In this document: positions 18,020-28,210 of the stretch, in pieces
How positions within the stretch are numbered: position 1 is the first letter of the stretch
Layout of the letters: each line of letters starts with the position of its first letter
NCBI RefSeq assembly: GCF_002165775.1
Contig: NZ_NDYP01000002.1
Location: 391,449-455,448 of the forward strand
Direction: 5' to 3'
DNA from: Campylobacter concisus
Lineage (GTDB): Bacteria > Campylobacterota > Campylobacteria > Campylobacterales > Campylobacteraceae
DNA length: 64,000 nucleotides
Translations under genes and position numbers: made by a program
Notes under the pieces: generated by a model
The model's database searches: none
What the model saw: the letters and a program-made list of their open reading frames with translations, nothing else
What the model was told of the DNA's origin: nothing

Positions 18020-18227
18020 AAATTTATACTCTATATCTGGCTAAAAACCAAAAAACAAAACTATCTTATTTAATGGTATTTTTTGATCTAAAATTTATTC
18101 AAAAATTTTTAATTGTCAAGATGTCTTTATTAATTTTTAAAAAGCATTAAATATAGGGTAAATTTAATACTAGTTTTAATTCTTTTTCGATAAATTAAAG
18201 TGATTTTAACTTTTTAAAGGAGGAAAG
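18020..18227 (+). other. AT-rich region upstream of chemoreceptor 1
   Basis: About 208 bases of AT-rich sequence between the EamA remnant and the chemoreceptor start, with AAAGGAGG as a strong ribosome site at 18217-18224. No open frame of note. It presumably holds the promoter. Confidence 0.5.
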
Positions 18228-20195
18228 ATGAAGTCCATAACTTCAAAGATAGCGATGATTATCATCTCATTGCTAGTTATTTCGTTTGCTGCTATTTCAG
18301 CAGTCAGCTACTATACAGCGGAAAGTAAGGTAGTAGAGTTGGTCAGCCAGACCCAGGATCAGATTCTAAGTGATATCAAAGCAACCACGGATTCTTTTTT
18401 TGAAGATTATTTAGAAGTTGCCAAAAAGTCTGCTTCAGATATAGCACAAATACCAAATAATGATGACTCGTACATGGAAAAAACAAAAATGCAAAAAGAA
18501 AGCGTTAGTCATCTAGTTACTGATATTTTTTATGGTCGCGAGAGTGATGGACATTTTTTCCAGTCTGACGGCACTAGAACAACTCCAGCCGATAACTACG
18601 ATCCTAGAACTAGAGGCTGGTATAAAGCAGCAAAGAGTGCAAATGGTGCTATATATACCGAACCTTACAAAGCTGCCTTGTCTAATGCTTTAGTAATTAG
18701 CTTTGCCGCTCCAGTAAATAAAAATGGAAATTTTGATGGTGTTTTGGGACTTGATTTAAAGATAGATACTTTAAGTAAGAAAATTCTCGAAATGGGTAAA
18801 ACAAAATACGGCTATGTCTATTTAATGAATAAAGACGGCGTTATTCTTATGCACTCAAATCCTGAAAATGTCGGTAAAGCGATTCCTGCAAGCAAATATT
18901 TGGCCGATGAATTTGCAGCTAAGAGATTTGATGAAAATGGACTTATTCCTTACACAAACTATAAAGGCGAAAACGTAACCGCCAAAGTCCTTCCTATAAA
19001 TGATCAAGGCTGGCTAGCCGTAGCCGCTATCGGAGCAGATACTTTTTCGTCTAATACCTTGCCTTTATTAAAAGCTCAAATAATCCTAGCCGTAGCTTTT
19101 ATAGTCATACTTTCGGCTATCGTATTTACTCTTCTTAAAAAATCCCTTAGCCCTATTAGAACTATTCAAACTAAGCTTGAAGACGCGTTTAAATTTATCA
19201 CTTATGAAACTCCTAACGCTCCGGAAAAGCTAGTAGTAACTACGCAAGACGAATTCGGCAGAATGAGCGAATCTATTAACGAAAATATAGAAAAAGTCCT
19301 TAACGGCGTTAAAAAAGACAGCGCCTTAATAGACGAGATGAACGGTATAGCAAATCTTATGATAAGAGGCCATATGGGAGCTAAGATTAACTCTACTCCG
19401 AATAACCCGGCTTTGGTTCAGTTAAAAGATCTGCTAAATAAATTCTTTACTTCTATTTCCGAAAATTTAAAAGGCATAGCCGTAGTTTTAGCTTCTTATA
19501 ATAAAAACGACTATACTCCTAGATTAGAGCTAAAACCGGAGCTTGAAAGCGACCTAAAAGATATGATAGTAGGCCTTCAAAGCGCGGGCGACGCAGTAAG
19601 CAATATGCTAAGAGAAAATTTAAAAGAAGCTCAGGTTCTAGAAGAAAAAGCTAAAATCCTAGCAGAATCTATGAGAACCCTAACCGACGGAGCCCATAAG
19701 CAAGCAGATTCCATACAAGAAAGCGCAGCAGCTATAGAAGAGATGAGCAGTTCTATGAACGCTATTAGCCAAAAAGCTAGCGACGTAACAAGACAAAGCG
19801 AAGAGATTAAAAATATCATCGTTATTATTAGAGATATAGCCGACCAAACTAACCTACTTGCTCTAAACGCGGCTATAGAGGCGGCTAGAGCGGGCGAGCA
19901 CGGCAGAGGCTTTGCCGTAGTTGCGGATGAGGTGAGAAAACTAGCCGAGCGAACTCAAAAATCACTTGGCGAGATCGAAGCTAACGCAAATGTTCTAGCT
20001 CAAAGCATCAATGAGATGAGTGAAAGCATCAGAGAGCAAAGCGAAGGTATAAATATGATAAATCAAAGTGTAAGCCAGATTGACAGTATTACAAAACAAA
20101 ATATTGATATTGTTGGTACAACAAACGAAATTACTGATCAAATAGACGACATGGCTAAGACTATAGTAGCTGACGTTAGAAAGAACAAATTTTAA
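18228..20195 (+). CDS. Methyl-accepting chemotaxis protein, dCache type (1)
   Basis: A 655-residue transmembrane chemoreceptor. Order: first membrane helix (about 8-30), periplasmic dCache sensor with the ligand-pocket signature DPRTRGWY...[20 protein letters not shown], second membrane helix (about 282-304), a HAMP-like linker, then the cytoplasmic coiled-coil signalling domain with the invariant tip [32 protein letters not shown] around residues 535-570, which contacts CheA and CheW. DPRxRxWY plus YTEPY suggests amine or amino-acid-like ligands (inference). It ends RKNKF with no CheR-docking pentapeptide. The middle of the gene (roughly 18950-19940) uses visibly different codons from the rest (see findings). 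Confidence 0.95.
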   Translation: MKSITSKIAMIIISLLVISFAAISAVSYYTAESKVVELVSQTQDQILSDIKATTDSFFEDYLEVAKKSASDIAQIPNNDDSYMEKTKMQKESVSHLVTDIFYGRESDGHFFQSDGTRTTPADNYDPRTRGWYKAAKSANGAIYTEPYKAALSNALVISFAAPVNKNGNFDGVLGLDLKIDTLSKKILEMGKTKYGYVYLMNKDGVILMHSNPENVGKAIPASKYLADEFAAKRFDENGLIPYTNYKGENVTAKVLPINDQGWLAVAAIGADTFSSNTLPLLKAQIILAVAFIVILSAIVFTLLKKSLSPIRTIQTKLEDAFKFITYETPNAPEKLVVTTQDEFGRMSESINENIEKVLNGVKKDSALIDEMNGIANLMIRGHMGAKINSTPNNPALVQLKDLLNKFFTSISENLKGIAVVLASYNKNDYTPRLELKPELESDLKDMIVGLQSAGDAVSNMLRENLKEAQVLEEKAKILAESMRTLTDGAHKQADSIQESAAAIEEMSSSMNAISQKASDVTRQSEEIKNIIVIIRDIADQTNLLALNAAIEAARAGEHGRGFAVVADEVRKLAERTQKSLGEIEANANVLAQSINEMSESIREQSEGINMINQSVSQIDSITKQNIDIVGTTNEITDQIDDMAKTIVADVRKNKF

Positions 20196-20204
20196 TCTTA
20201 GACC

Positions 20205-20233
20205 GAATTTAGGGGTTTGCTTCCCCTAAATTC
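20205..20233 (+). terminator. Terminator after chemoreceptor 1
   Basis: A perfect 11-bp stem GAATTTAGGGG / CCCCTAAATTC with a TTTGCTT loop, followed by TAATTTTAT. Confidence 0.85.
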
Positions 20234-20351
20234 TAATTTTATCTCGCTGATCTTAACTACCTAAAATGAAAAAATAATTCAAAATTATTATTTAATGTAT
20301 ACATCACTATTTTGTAATTAATATTATTAAATACTATTTAATATAAAAAAA

Positions 20352-20357
20352 TACAAT
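20352..20357 (+). promoter_or_regulatory. Candidate -10 box for chemoreceptor 2
   Basis: TACAAT 34 bases before the ATG, following a run of AT-rich sequence with periodic T tracts, the usual look of a Campylobacter sigma70 promoter. Pattern only. Confidence 0.4.
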
Positions 20358-20390
20358 CGCACCTTAAAAATTTTTGTAAAAGGAAAGTAA

Positions 20391-22343
20391 ATGCGATCAA
20401 TTGCAAACAAAATATCTTTAATGCTTATACTGGCATTATTCATATCATTCTCGCTAATATCTTTAGCTAGCTATAACACAGCTCATGATAAAGCCATTGA
20501 GTTAGTAATACAAACTCAAAAGCAAATTTTAAAAGATGTAAAAATCACATTAAATAGCTTTTTTGATAACAATCAGTATGCTATAGAGAAAATGGCTGAG
20601 ACTCTTAGTAAAATAAGCGAGAAAAGTGATGGCTCGATGAATGCTGATGGCATAAATTTAGCTTTATCTCAAGCAAAAGCTATATCTGGAAAAGAGATCA
20701 CTCTCGTTTACGCTGGATATGAGGATGGGGCTATGTTTAGATCAAATGGACAAAATAAAGCCGGATACGATCCAAGAGTTAGAGGATGGTATAAACAAGC
20801 TAAGGCCGAGAATAAACCAATATATACTGATCCATACATGGCAGCTTCATTAAATGCGATGGTTTTAACTTTTGCTGCACCTATTAAAAATATTGGAGTT
20901 ACGGGTATAGATGCATCTATTGAGGAGTTGAGCAATAATATATCGCAAATCAGTAAGACTGAATACAGCTATGCTTTTGTTACAGATCAAAATGGCAACG
21001 TTATAATGCACCCAAATAAAGAATTAGTCGGCAAACCTCATGAGATCGCAAAGAGTCTAATAAAACAATATAATGAAAAGAAATTTGATGAAAATGGATT
21101 AATAGCATATAAAAATACAAAAGGCGAAGATGTCTATGCTTATATGTTAGAAATAAATGACAAAGGTTGGTTGGCAATAACAGCAATGGATCAAAATATC
21201 TTTAGCTCGCATACTTTGCCTATTTTAAAAGTTCAGATTATTTTAGCCTTTATATTTATAGTTGTCTTGTCTGCATTTGTATATTTCTTGCTAAAAAGAT
21301 CGCTTAATCCTATTAAAACTATTACAGATGCTTTGGTTAGTTTCTTTAGATTTTTAAATTTTGAGATAAAAGAGCCAGTTGTTTCAAAGGTGGCAACAAA
21401 AGATGAATTTGGCGTAATGAGCAAACTAATAAATGATAATATTGCTAAAATTTTTGACAATGCCGATCAAGACTCTAGAGTGGTATCTCAATCTGTTGAG
21501 ACTGCAAAGGCGATAGAAAATGGAAATTTAAAAGCAAGAATAGTAGATGTTCCAGCTAATCCGAAACTAATTGAATTAAAAGATGTCTTAAATAAAATGC
21601 TAGATGTTTTGGAGAAAAGAGTTGGTAGCGATTTAAATATGATCCAAAAAACTTTTAATGATTTTAGAAATTCTGATTTTACTTCAAGAATTTTGGATGC
21701 CAAAGGCAATGTCGAACTAGTAACAAACGAGCTTGGCGAAGAGATAGCTAATATGCTTGCGTTTAACTTAAAACAAGCACAATTCTTAGAAGAAAAAGCT
21801 AAAAATTTAGATGCATCAATGAAACAAGTAACTCAAGGTGCTAGCACACAAGCAAATTCTCTCCAGGAAAGTGCTGCTGCGATCGAGCAAATGAGTAGCT
21901 CAATGAGCGCAATTAGTCAAAAGACTGTAGATGTTATAAAACAATCTGAAGAGATTAAAAACATCATCGTTATTATTAGAGATATTGCAGATCAAACCAA
22001 CCTACTTGCTCTAAATGCCGCTATCGAGGCAGCGCGTGCCGGCGAGCACGGCAGAGGATTTGCCGTAGTTGCCGACGAAGTGCGCAAACTAGCTGAAAGA
22101 ACTCAAAAATCACTTGGTGAAATCGAAACTAATGCAAATATACTTACTCAAAGCATTAATGAGATGAGTGAGAGCATCAGAGAGCAAAGCGAAGGCATAA
22201 ATATGATAAATCAAAGTGTAAGCCAGATAGATAGTATTACAAAGCAAAATGTTGATATCGTGAGCTCAACGAATGAAATCACCGCCCAAATCGATGAAAT
22301 GGCTAAGACAATAGTAGCTGATGTTAAAAAGAATAAATTTTAA
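20391..22343 (+). CDS. Methyl-accepting chemotaxis protein, dCache type (2)
   Basis: A 650-residue paralogue of the preceding receptor with the same layout: membrane helix, dCache sensor ([30 protein letters not shown]), second helix near 280-300, HAMP-like linker and signalling domain with the [21 protein letters not shown] tip near residue 530. The sensor halves of the two proteins differ clearly, whereas the last ~150 residues are almost the same, so they probably report different ligands to the same CheA/CheW array. It ends KKNKF, without a CheR-docking pentapeptide. Preceded by AAAAGGAAAG and its own promoter-like sequence. Confidence 0.95.
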   Translation: MRSIANKISLMLILALFISFSLISLASYNTAHDKAIELVIQTQKQILKDVKITLNSFFDNNQYAIEKMAETLSKISEKSDGSMNADGINLALSQAKAISGKEITLVYAGYEDGAMFRSNGQNKAGYDPRVRGWYKQAKAENKPIYTDPYMAASLNAMVLTFAAPIKNIGVTGIDASIEELSNNISQISKTEYSYAFVTDQNGNVIMHPNKELVGKPHEIAKSLIKQYNEKKFDENGLIAYKNTKGEDVYAYMLEINDKGWLAITAMDQNIFSSHTLPILKVQIILAFIFIVVLSAFVYFLLKRSLNPIKTITDALVSFFRFLNFEIKEPVVSKVATKDEFGVMSKLINDNIAKIFDNADQDSRVVSQSVETAKAIENGNLKARIVDVPANPKLIELKDVLNKMLDVLEKRVGSDLNMIQKTFNDFRNSDFTSRILDAKGNVELVTNELGEEIANMLAFNLKQAQFLEEKAKNLDASMKQVTQGASTQANSLQESAAAIEQMSSSMSAISQKTVDVIKQSEEIKNIIVIIRDIADQTNLLALNAAIEAARAGEHGRGFAVVADEVRKLAERTQKSLGEIETNANILTQSINEMSESIREQSEGINMINQSVSQIDSITKQNVDIVSSTNEITAQIDEMAKTIVADVKKNKF

Positions 22344-22376
22344 CCTTGCGGCTTGATATTTAAAATTTCATTAATA

Positions 22377-22403
22377 TTTCATCCTCAAAATTTGAGGATG
22401 AAA
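22377..22403. terminator. Terminator after chemoreceptor 2
   Basis: A perfect 13-base inverted repeat TTTCATCCTCAAA / TTTGAGGATGAAA around a single central base, followed by CTCCTTTTTATC. Symmetric, so potentially bidirectional. Confidence 0.8.
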
Positions 22404-22882
22404 ATAACTCCTTTTTATCTCTAATCTTAAAATTATTTTTTGTTTTATAAATATAATAAAATTTTTAAAAATTATCTAATATTTATAGCTTTATAGTGAT
22501 ATTACTAGTTAAATTTTTATAGATTATGTTTGCTGTAATGTAATGAAAATTATTAGAATTTATCCCTGCAATTATTGCTATTTCAGTAAGGAGATAAAAT
22601 TTTTAATAATACTTTATGTTACTTTTTTACTCAAATATTTAAAAACAATTTTACTTTGTTTTATTTAGCTTTTTTGATAACTACTCTAAAATTTTTAAAT
22701 TTTATTAAATAGTATTTTATTTTAAAATCGTGCTTTGTGAGAAAATTAATATTTTTATGTAGAAAAATATTTACATTTTTGGCTTAAGTTTTTTGAAATT
22801 TTTGTAAATGTAAATCAGTTGTAAATAAGTTTTACAAGGTTAATATCAATTAAATTTGTTTTAAATCTTTAAAGGAGAAAGA
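22404..22882. other. Long AT-rich region upstream of the nap operon
   Basis: About 480 bases without a credible gene, extremely AT-rich, leading to the AAAGGAGAAAG ribosome site of napA. Notable contents are a symmetric FNR/CRP-like site at 22840 and an SD-like GTAAGGAGATAAA at 22586 that has no start codon after it. The length suggests a promoter region with several control sites or the remains of a lost gene. Confidence 0.5.
22840..22853. promoter_or_regulatory. Candidate FNR/CRP-family operator upstream of napA
   Basis: TTAAT-ATCA-ATTAA is a perfect 5-4-5 dyad with the spacing of FNR/CRP-type sites, ending 29 bases before the napA ATG. Campylobacter has FNR/CRP-family regulators of nitrosative and anaerobic metabolism. 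In this AT-rich setting the match may be chance. Confidence 0.3.
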
Positions 22883-25663
22883 ATGAATCGACGAGAATTC
22901 ATAAAAAGTGCTGCAGCTAGTGCTGCTTGTGCTAGTGCTGGTATAGCCGTACCAAGCTCGCTAAGTGCAGCAAGCGAAGCTGAAAAAGGCTGGCGCTGGG
23001 ATAAAGCCGCTTGTAGGTTTTGTGGGACAGGCTGTGGTATCATGGTCGCTACAAAAGAAGGCAAGATAGTAGCTGTAAAAGGAGATCCAGAAGCACCAGT
23101 AAATCGCGGTCTAAACTGCATCAAAGGCTATTTTAACGCCAAAATCATGTACGGCGAGGACAGGATCACTCATCCGCTTTTACGTGTAAATGAAAAAGGC
23201 GAATTTGATAAAAAAGGTAAATTTAAGCAAGTAAGCTGGAAGCAAGCATTTGATGTTATGGAGGCTCAGTTTAGAAAAGCATATGATGAGCTAGGACCTC
23301 ATGGTATCGGAGTTCTAGGCTCTGGTCAATATACTATTCCAGAAGGTTACGCTGCTATTAAACTTATAAAAGGTGGCTTTAGAAGCAATAGCATCGATCC
23401 AAACGCAAGACACTGCATGGCAAGCGCGGTTGTTGGCTTTATGCAAGTTTTTGGTATAGACGAGCCATCAGGCTGTTTTGATGATATCGAGCTAACTGAT
23501 ACTATCGTAGCTTGGGGCGCAAATATGGCCGAGATGCACCCGATACTTTGGGCACGCGTAAGCGATAGAAAGCTTAGTGATCCTGATAGAGTAAAGGTTG
23601 TAAATTTAAGCACTTACTCAACTAGAACATCAAATTTAGCTGATATCGAGATCATCTTTGCTCCGTCATCTGACCTTGCTATCTGGAACTACATCGCTCG
23701 TGAAATAGTTTATAACCACCCAGAGATGATCGATGAAGAATTTGTTAAAAAGCACTGTGTATTTACAACTGGTCCAGCCGATATCGGATATGGTCTTCGT
23801 CCAGATATTAATCACAAAAAATATGCTCCAAGCGAGCTAGACACTGCTGCGACTGAGAAGTCAAAGGTACTAAGTGAAGCTGAGGGTGTTACACTTGCAT
23901 ATCTTGGACTAAAAGCTGGCGATACGCTAGAAAATAAAAATGCTGCAAAATCTGGCGCACATTGGCAAATAACATTTGAAGAGTTTAAAAAAGCTCTTGC
24001 ACCTTACACGCTTGACTTTACAGCAAAGGTGGCAAAGGGCGATCCAAATGAAGATATAGAAGAATTTAAGAAAAAGCTAAAGGCACTTGCTGATCTTTAC
24101 ATCGAGAAAAACCGCAAAGTCGTAAGTTTTTGGACGATGGGCTTTAACCAACACCAACGTGGTACATGGGTAAATGAGCAAGCTTATATGGTGCATTTCT
24201 TACTTGGTAAGCAAGCACTTCCAGGCTCAGGAGCGTTTTCTCTAACTGGCCAACCAAGTGCGTGTGGTACTGCAAGAGAGGTTGGAACATTTGTTCACCG
24301 CTTACCAGCTGACATGGTTATCGAAAATCCAAAACATAGAGAGATAACTGAAAAAATTTGGAAACTTCCTGCTGGAACACTAAGTGGTGTACTCGCTTCT
24401 CACTACGTAAAAATGATGCGTGATCTTGAAGATGGTAAGGTTAAATTTATATGGGTTCAAGTAAACAACCCATGGCAAAATACTGCAAATGCAAACCACT
24501 GGATAAAAGCAGCTCGTGAGATGGATAACTTCATCGTTGTAAGCGATCCTTATCCAGGAATTTCTGCAAAAGTGGCTGACCTTATTCTTCCAACTGCGAT
24601 GATCTATGAAAAATGGGGTGCATATGGTAATGCCGAGAGAAGAACACAACACTGGAGACAGCAAGTACTTCCGGTTGGCGAAGCGATGCCTGATATTTGG
24701 CAAATGATGGAGTTTAGTAAGCGCTTTAAGCTAAAAGATGTTTGGGGTGAGAAAAAAGTAAATGACAAAGTTACACTCCCAAATGTACTTGATGCTGCAA
24801 AAGCTATGGGGTATAGCGAAGAAGATACGCTATTTGATGTACTTTTTGCAAACGAAGAGGCTAAGAAATTTAGCGCAAACGATCCAATCATGGAAAACTA
24901 CGACAATACAGAAGTATTTGGCGATAGCAGAAAAGTGATCGGCTCAGATGGCAAAGAATTTAAAGGATATGGATTTTTCGTCCATAAATATCTTTGGGAA
25001 GAGTATAGAAAATTTGGCGTTGGACACGGTCATGACCTAGCTGACTTTGACACTTACCACAGAGTAAGAGGTCTTAGATGGCCAGTTGTTGATGGTAAAG
25101 AGACTCAGTGGAGATTTAATACTAAATTTGACCCATACGCTAAAAAAGCTGCCCCAAATGAGAAATTTGCATTCTATGGCAACAAAAATGCAGCACTTCC
25201 AACAGGCGATCTAAAAGGCGTTACAAATAAAGATAAAACATCTCTTGCAAACAAAGCAAAAATTTTCTTCCGCCCTTATATGGATCCATGCGAGATGCCA
25301 AGTAAAGATTATCCATTCTGGCTATGTACTGGCCGTGTTCTAGAGCACTGGCACTCAGGCACTATGACCATGCGTGTTCCTGAGCTTTATAGGGCTGTTC
25401 CAGAGGCACTTTGCTATATGCATGAAGATGATGCTAAAAATCTTGGCGTAATGCAAAATGAGATCGTTTGGGTCGAATCACGCCGTGGCAAGGTAAAAGC
25501 AAGAGTTGATCTAAAAGGTAGAAATAAGCCGCCAGTAGGGCTTGTTTATGTGCCTTGGTTTGATGAAAACGTATTTATCAATAAAGTCACACTAGACGCT
25601 ACTTGCCCAATCTCAAAAGAGACTGATTATAAAAAGTGTGCGGTTAAAATTTATAAAGCATAG
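22883..25663 (+). CDS. napA: Periplasmic nitrate reductase catalytic subunit
   Basis: A 926-residue Tat-exported molybdoenzyme that reduces nitrate to nitrite in the periplasm. Tat motif [11 protein letters not shown] at the N-terminus; the [4Fe-4S] cluster ligands are C44, C47, C51 and C79 (CRFCGTGC...LNCIKGY); the Mo-bis-MGD cysteine ligand is C178 in ARHCMASA. The length of about 925 residues, longer than the E. coli enzyme (828), is characteristic of epsilonproteobacterial NapA. It is the first gene of a napAGHBFLD operon, so its partners are NapB (electron donor), NapGH (quinol dehydrogenase) and NapD (maturation chaperone). Confidence 0.98.
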   Translation: MNRREFIKSAAASAACASAGIAVPSSLSAASEAEKGWRWDKAACRFCGTGCGIMVATKEGKIVAVKGDPEAPVNRGLNCIKGYFNAKIMYGEDRITHPLLRVNEKGEFDKKGKFKQVSWKQAFDVMEAQFRKAYDELGPHGIGVLGSGQYTIPEGYAAIKLIKGGFRSNSIDPNARHCMASAVVGFMQVFGIDEPSGCFDDIELTDTIVAWGANMAEMHPILWARVSDRKLSDPDRVKVVNLSTYSTRTSNLADIEIIFAPSSDLAIWNYIAREIVYNHPEMIDEEFVKKHCVFTTGPADIGYGLRPDINHKKYAPSELDTAATEKSKVLSEAEGVTLAYLGLKAGDTLENKNAAKSGAHWQITFEEFKKALAPYTLDFTAKVAKGDPNEDIEEFKKKLKALADLYIEKNRKVVSFWTMGFNQHQRGTWVNEQAYMVHFLLGKQALPGSGAFSLTGQPSACGTAREVGTFVHRLPADMVIENPKHREITEKIWKLPAGTLSGVLASHYVKMMRDLEDGKVKFIWVQVNNPWQNTANANHWIKAAREMDNFIVVSDPYPGISAKVADLILPTAMIYEKWGAYGNAERRTQHWRQQVLPVGEAMPDIWQMMEFSKRFKLKDVWGEKKVNDKVTLPNVLDAAKAMGYSEEDTLFDVLFANEEAKKFSANDPIMENYDNTEVFGDSRKVIGSDGKEFKGYGFFVHKYLWEEYRKFGVGHGHDLADFDTYHRVRGLRWPVVDGKETQWRFNTKFDPYAKKAAPNEKFAFYGNKNAALPTGDLKGVTNKDKTSLANKAKIFFRPYMDPCEMPSKDYPFWLCTGRVLEHWHSGTMTMRVPELYRAVPEALCYMHEDDAKNLGVMQNEIVWVESRRGKVKARVDLKGRNKPPVGLVYVPWFDENVFINKVTLDATCPISKETDYKKCAVKIYKA

Positions 25664-25672
25664 GTGAGCGAT

Positions 25673-26431
25673 ATGGGATTTTCAAGTAGGCGAGAGGCTT
25701 TAAAATTTGGAGCAAAAGTAGCACTTTTGGCTCTTGGCGGAGGCTTTGTTTGGTCGCTTAGTGCCAAAGCTTCGCCACTTATGCTTCTTAGGCCTCCTGG
25801 TGCAAAAGAAGAGAAGCAATTTTTACAAAGTTGCATTAGATGCGGGCTTTGCGTAGAAGCTTGTCCATTTGATACGCTAAAGCTCTCATCGCTAGAAGAT
25901 GGCATAAGCATTGGAACGCCTTATTTTGAGCCTAGAAAAATTCCTTGCTATATGTGTGAAAATATCCCTTGTGTGCCAGCCTGTCCGACTGGAGCTTTGG
26001 ACGTAAATTTAGTAAGCACAAAAGGCAAGCTTGACATAAATAAGGCCAAAATGGGTGTTGCGGTGGTTGATATGAAAAACTGCGTGGCATACTGGGGCAT
26101 ACAGTGCGATGCTTGCTATAGATCCTGTCCGCTCATAGATAAGGCCTTGTATCTTGAGTATCGCCGTAACGAAAGGACGCAAAAGCATGCCTTTTTACTT
26201 CCAGTGGTCGATAGCGACATCTGCACCGGATGTGGCCTATGCGAGCGAGCCTGTATCACTAAAAAAGCAGCCATTACCGTGCTAAACCGTGACGCGGTGC
26301 TTGGCAAAGTAGGCGATAACTACGTCAAAGGCTGGGTCAAAGAAGATGAAAGACGCATAGACGATGCAGACAGCAAAATAAAGCTTGACATTAAAAAAGC
26401 GACTGATTATCTAAATGGTGGTGAGCTATGA
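25673..26431 (+). CDS. napG: NapG ferredoxin-type quinol dehydrogenase subunit
   Basis: A periplasmic four-[4Fe-4S] electron carrier of about 252 residues working with NapH to move electrons from menaquinol toward NapB/NapA. A Tat-like SSRREALKFG precedes a hydrophobic stretch. The cysteine groups CIRCGLCVEACP, CYMCENIPCVPACP, CDACYRSCP and CTGCGLCERACI are visible. A GTG at 25664, immediately after the napA stop codon, is in frame and would add three residues; I prefer ATG 25673 because AGGTGAG lies at 25662-25668. Overlaps napH by 4 bases. Confidence 0.96.
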   Translation: MGFSSRREALKFGAKVALLALGGGFVWSLSAKASPLMLLRPPGAKEEKQFLQSCIRCGLCVEACPFDTLKLSSLEDGISIGTPYFEPRKIPCYMCENIPCVPACPTGALDVNLVSTKGKLDINKAKMGVAVVDMKNCVAYWGIQCDACYRSCPLIDKALYLEYRRNERTQKHAFLLPVVDSDICTGCGLCERACITKKAAITVLNRDAVLGKVGDNYVKGWVKEDERRIDDADSKIKLDIKKATDYLNGGEL

Positions 26432-27219
26432 AATTTTTAATCTTAAGACGAATAACTCAAATTTCTATCCTAGCGCTATTTATCCTAGGAAATTTTTATG
26501 GAGTTAAGATACTTAGCGGAAATTTAAGCTCATCTTTGCTTTTTGGAAAAATTCCACTAAGTGACCCATTTGCTTTAGTTCAAATTTTACTTGCAAGCTT
26601 TAGTGCTGGCATAAATGCAATTATTGGAGCTGGCATTATCTTTGCATTTTACGCGCTAGTTGCTCCAAGAGCGTTTTGTTCGTGGATATGCCCAATAAAT
26701 TTACTAACCGATATCGCTTTTAAACTAAGAGAGAAATTTGGCTTTAAGGGCGAAAAAGTCTTAAATGTGAGTAAAAATTTACGTTATTACTTGCTGGCTC
26801 TTGCTCTTATATTAAGCCTTGCTTTATCTTACCCGGTATTTGAGAGCGTTAGCTATATTGGCATTATTCAGCGTGGCTTTATTTACGGCTCGGCTAGTGC
26901 TTTAGGTATAGCGGTTGCGATCATTGCTTTTGATATGTTTGTGTTAAAGCGTGGTATTTGTTCGCACGTTTGTCCTCTTGGTGCCTTTTACGCCATCATC
27001 TCAAAATTTGCCCTAATTAGAGTAAAGCATGATGCCCAGGCTTGTACAAAATGTATGAAATGCAAGCTTATTTGCCCAGAGATGCAAGTGCTTGACATGA
27101 TCGGTAAAGATAGCCGCTCGGTTAGCTCAAGCGAGTGCATAAGCTGTGGCAGGTGCATTGATGTTTGTGGAGATGGGGCTTTGAAATTTAGTATTAGAAA
27201 TTTAAGGAGAGAAAAATGA
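26428..27219 (+). CDS. napH: NapH membrane quinol dehydrogenase subunit
   Basis: A 263-residue inner-membrane protein with four hydrophobic segments, two cytoplasmic CXXXCP motifs (CSWICPINLL, CSHVCPLGAF) and a C-terminal ferredoxin part with two [4Fe-4S] motifs (CTKCMKCKLICP, CISCGRCIDVCG). NapH takes electrons from menaquinol and hands them to NapG, replacing the NapC cytochrome that is absent from this operon. ATGA overlaps on both sides with napG and napB indicate translational coupling. Confidence 0.97.
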   Translation: MKFLILRRITQISILALFILGNFYGVKILSGNLSSSLLFGKIPLSDPFALVQILLASFSAGINAIIGAGIIFAFYALVAPRAFCSWICPINLLTDIAFKLREKFGFKGEKVLNVSKNLRYYLLALALILSLALSYPVFESVSYIGIIQRGFIYGSASALGIAVAIIAFDMFVLKRGICSHVCPLGAFYAIISKFALIRVKHDAQACTKCMKCKLICPEMQVLDMIGKDSRSVSSSECISCGRCIDVCGDGALKFSIRNLRREK

Positions 27220-27743
27220 AAATAAAAATAATGATGCTTGGAGGATTGTGTGCTGCGTTTTTTGCGGCATGTACTTTTAATAATCCAAGTATTAGTGATT
27301 CGCAAATCGGCTTTAGAAATATCGATTTGCTAGACGATAAAGACGTTGTATTAAAAGATGTGAACTACACAAAAGAGCCAGCCGGTATGTCAAAGAAATT
27401 TGATAGGTCTTTTGAAAATGCACCACCATTTATCCCACACGATACTGAGGGTTTAGTGCCTATCACAAAAGATATGAATATGTGCGTAACCTGCCATATG
27501 CCAGAGTTTGCAAAAGATAGTGGAGCAACACCGATACCATCATCTCACCTTTATGACATCAGAAATAAAAAAGATCTTGCAGGCAAGCTTGATGATGAAA
27601 GATATAACTGCACAACATGCCACGTTGAGCAACAAAATGGCGTAACGCAGCTTGTTGGCAATAAATTTAAGCCTGATTTTAGAGATAAAAACGGTACTCA
27701 TAAATCAAACTTGCTAGATGTTTTAAACGATGGTGTTAAATAA
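27216..27743 (+). CDS. napB: NapB dihaem cytochrome c subunit
   Basis: A 175-residue periplasmic small subunit that delivers electrons to NapA. Two haem c sites are visible: C90-V-T-C93-H94 and C132-T-T-C135-H136; H75 and H111 are plausible distal ligands. The leader ends FFAACT, which resembles a lipoprotein cleavage site (C19) but is not a perfect lipobox, so a plain periplasmic form is also possible. Overlaps napH by 4 bases and napF by 1. Confidence 0.95.
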   Translation: MKIKIMMLGGLCAAFFAACTFNNPSISDSQIGFRNIDLLDDKDVVLKDVNYTKEPAGMSKKFDRSFENAPPFIPHDTEGLVPITKDMNMCVTCHMPEFAKDSGATPIPSSHLYDIRNKKDLAGKLDDERYNCTTCHVEQQNGVTQLVGNKFKPDFRDKNGTHKSNLLDVLNDGVK

Positions 27744-28210
27744 TGCAAAGCAGGCGAGAGCTTTTTAGTAAAATTTTGGGGGCAAAATCTGCTCCCAAAT
27801 TTATAACTCCACCATTTTTTAGCGGTGAGTTTGACTGCGATGGATGCGATGCTAGCTGCGTAAATGCTTGTGAAAAAGAGCTTCTTAGCTTTGAAAATGA
27901 AAGGGTAGTTTTTAAAGTTAAAAAGCTGGGCTGTGACTTTTGCGAAGAGTGCGCAAAGGCTTGTGAGAGTCTTGGTAAGAAGACATTAAGCTTAAACTCA
28001 CCAAAGAGTATAAATGCAAAAGTTAGCATCGATGTTTCTAGCTGTCTAGCATGGAACGATACAATCTGCTACAACTGCCTTGATGCTTGCAAATTTAAAG
28101 CAGTCGAATTTCTTGGCGTTTTTAGACCTATTGTTAATCAAAACTGCGTAAGTTGCGGCGAGTGCTTTGATGTTTGCTTTAAAAATTCACTTCAAATGGA
28201 GGCCTTATGA
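27743..28210 (+). CDS. napF: NapF-type ferredoxin
   Basis: A 155-residue cytoplasmic iron-sulfur protein with four cysteine clusters: CDGCDASCVNACE, CDFCEECAKACES, CYNCLDACK and CVSCGECFDVCF. The N-terminus QSRRELFSKILG resembles NapF from other bacteria, where NapF interacts with NapA precursor during cluster loading. It starts at the TAATG junction with napB and overlaps napL by 4 bases. As I recall, Wolinella has napF at this place in the operon whereas C. jejuni lacks it there. Confidence 0.88.
   Translation: MQSRRELFSKILGAKSAPKFITPPFFSGEFDCDGCDASCVNACEKELLSFENERVVFKVKKLGCDFCEECAKACESLGKKTLSLNSPKSINAKVSIDVSSCLAWNDTICYNCLDACKFKAVEFLGVFRPIVNQNCVSCGECFDVCFKNSLQMEAL

Noticed and set aside
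18188..18193. CGATAA before chemoreceptor 1 as a sigma28 -10 element
   Set aside because: No matching -35 at the required distance.
22586..22598. GTAAGGAGATAAA, a good ribosome-site sequence upstream of napA
   Set aside because: No start codon at suitable spacing followed by an open frame; most likely chance or a relic.
25664..25672. GTG as the napG start
   Set aside because: ATG 25673 has AGGTGAG at proper spacing; the GTG has none. Kept as an alternative only.
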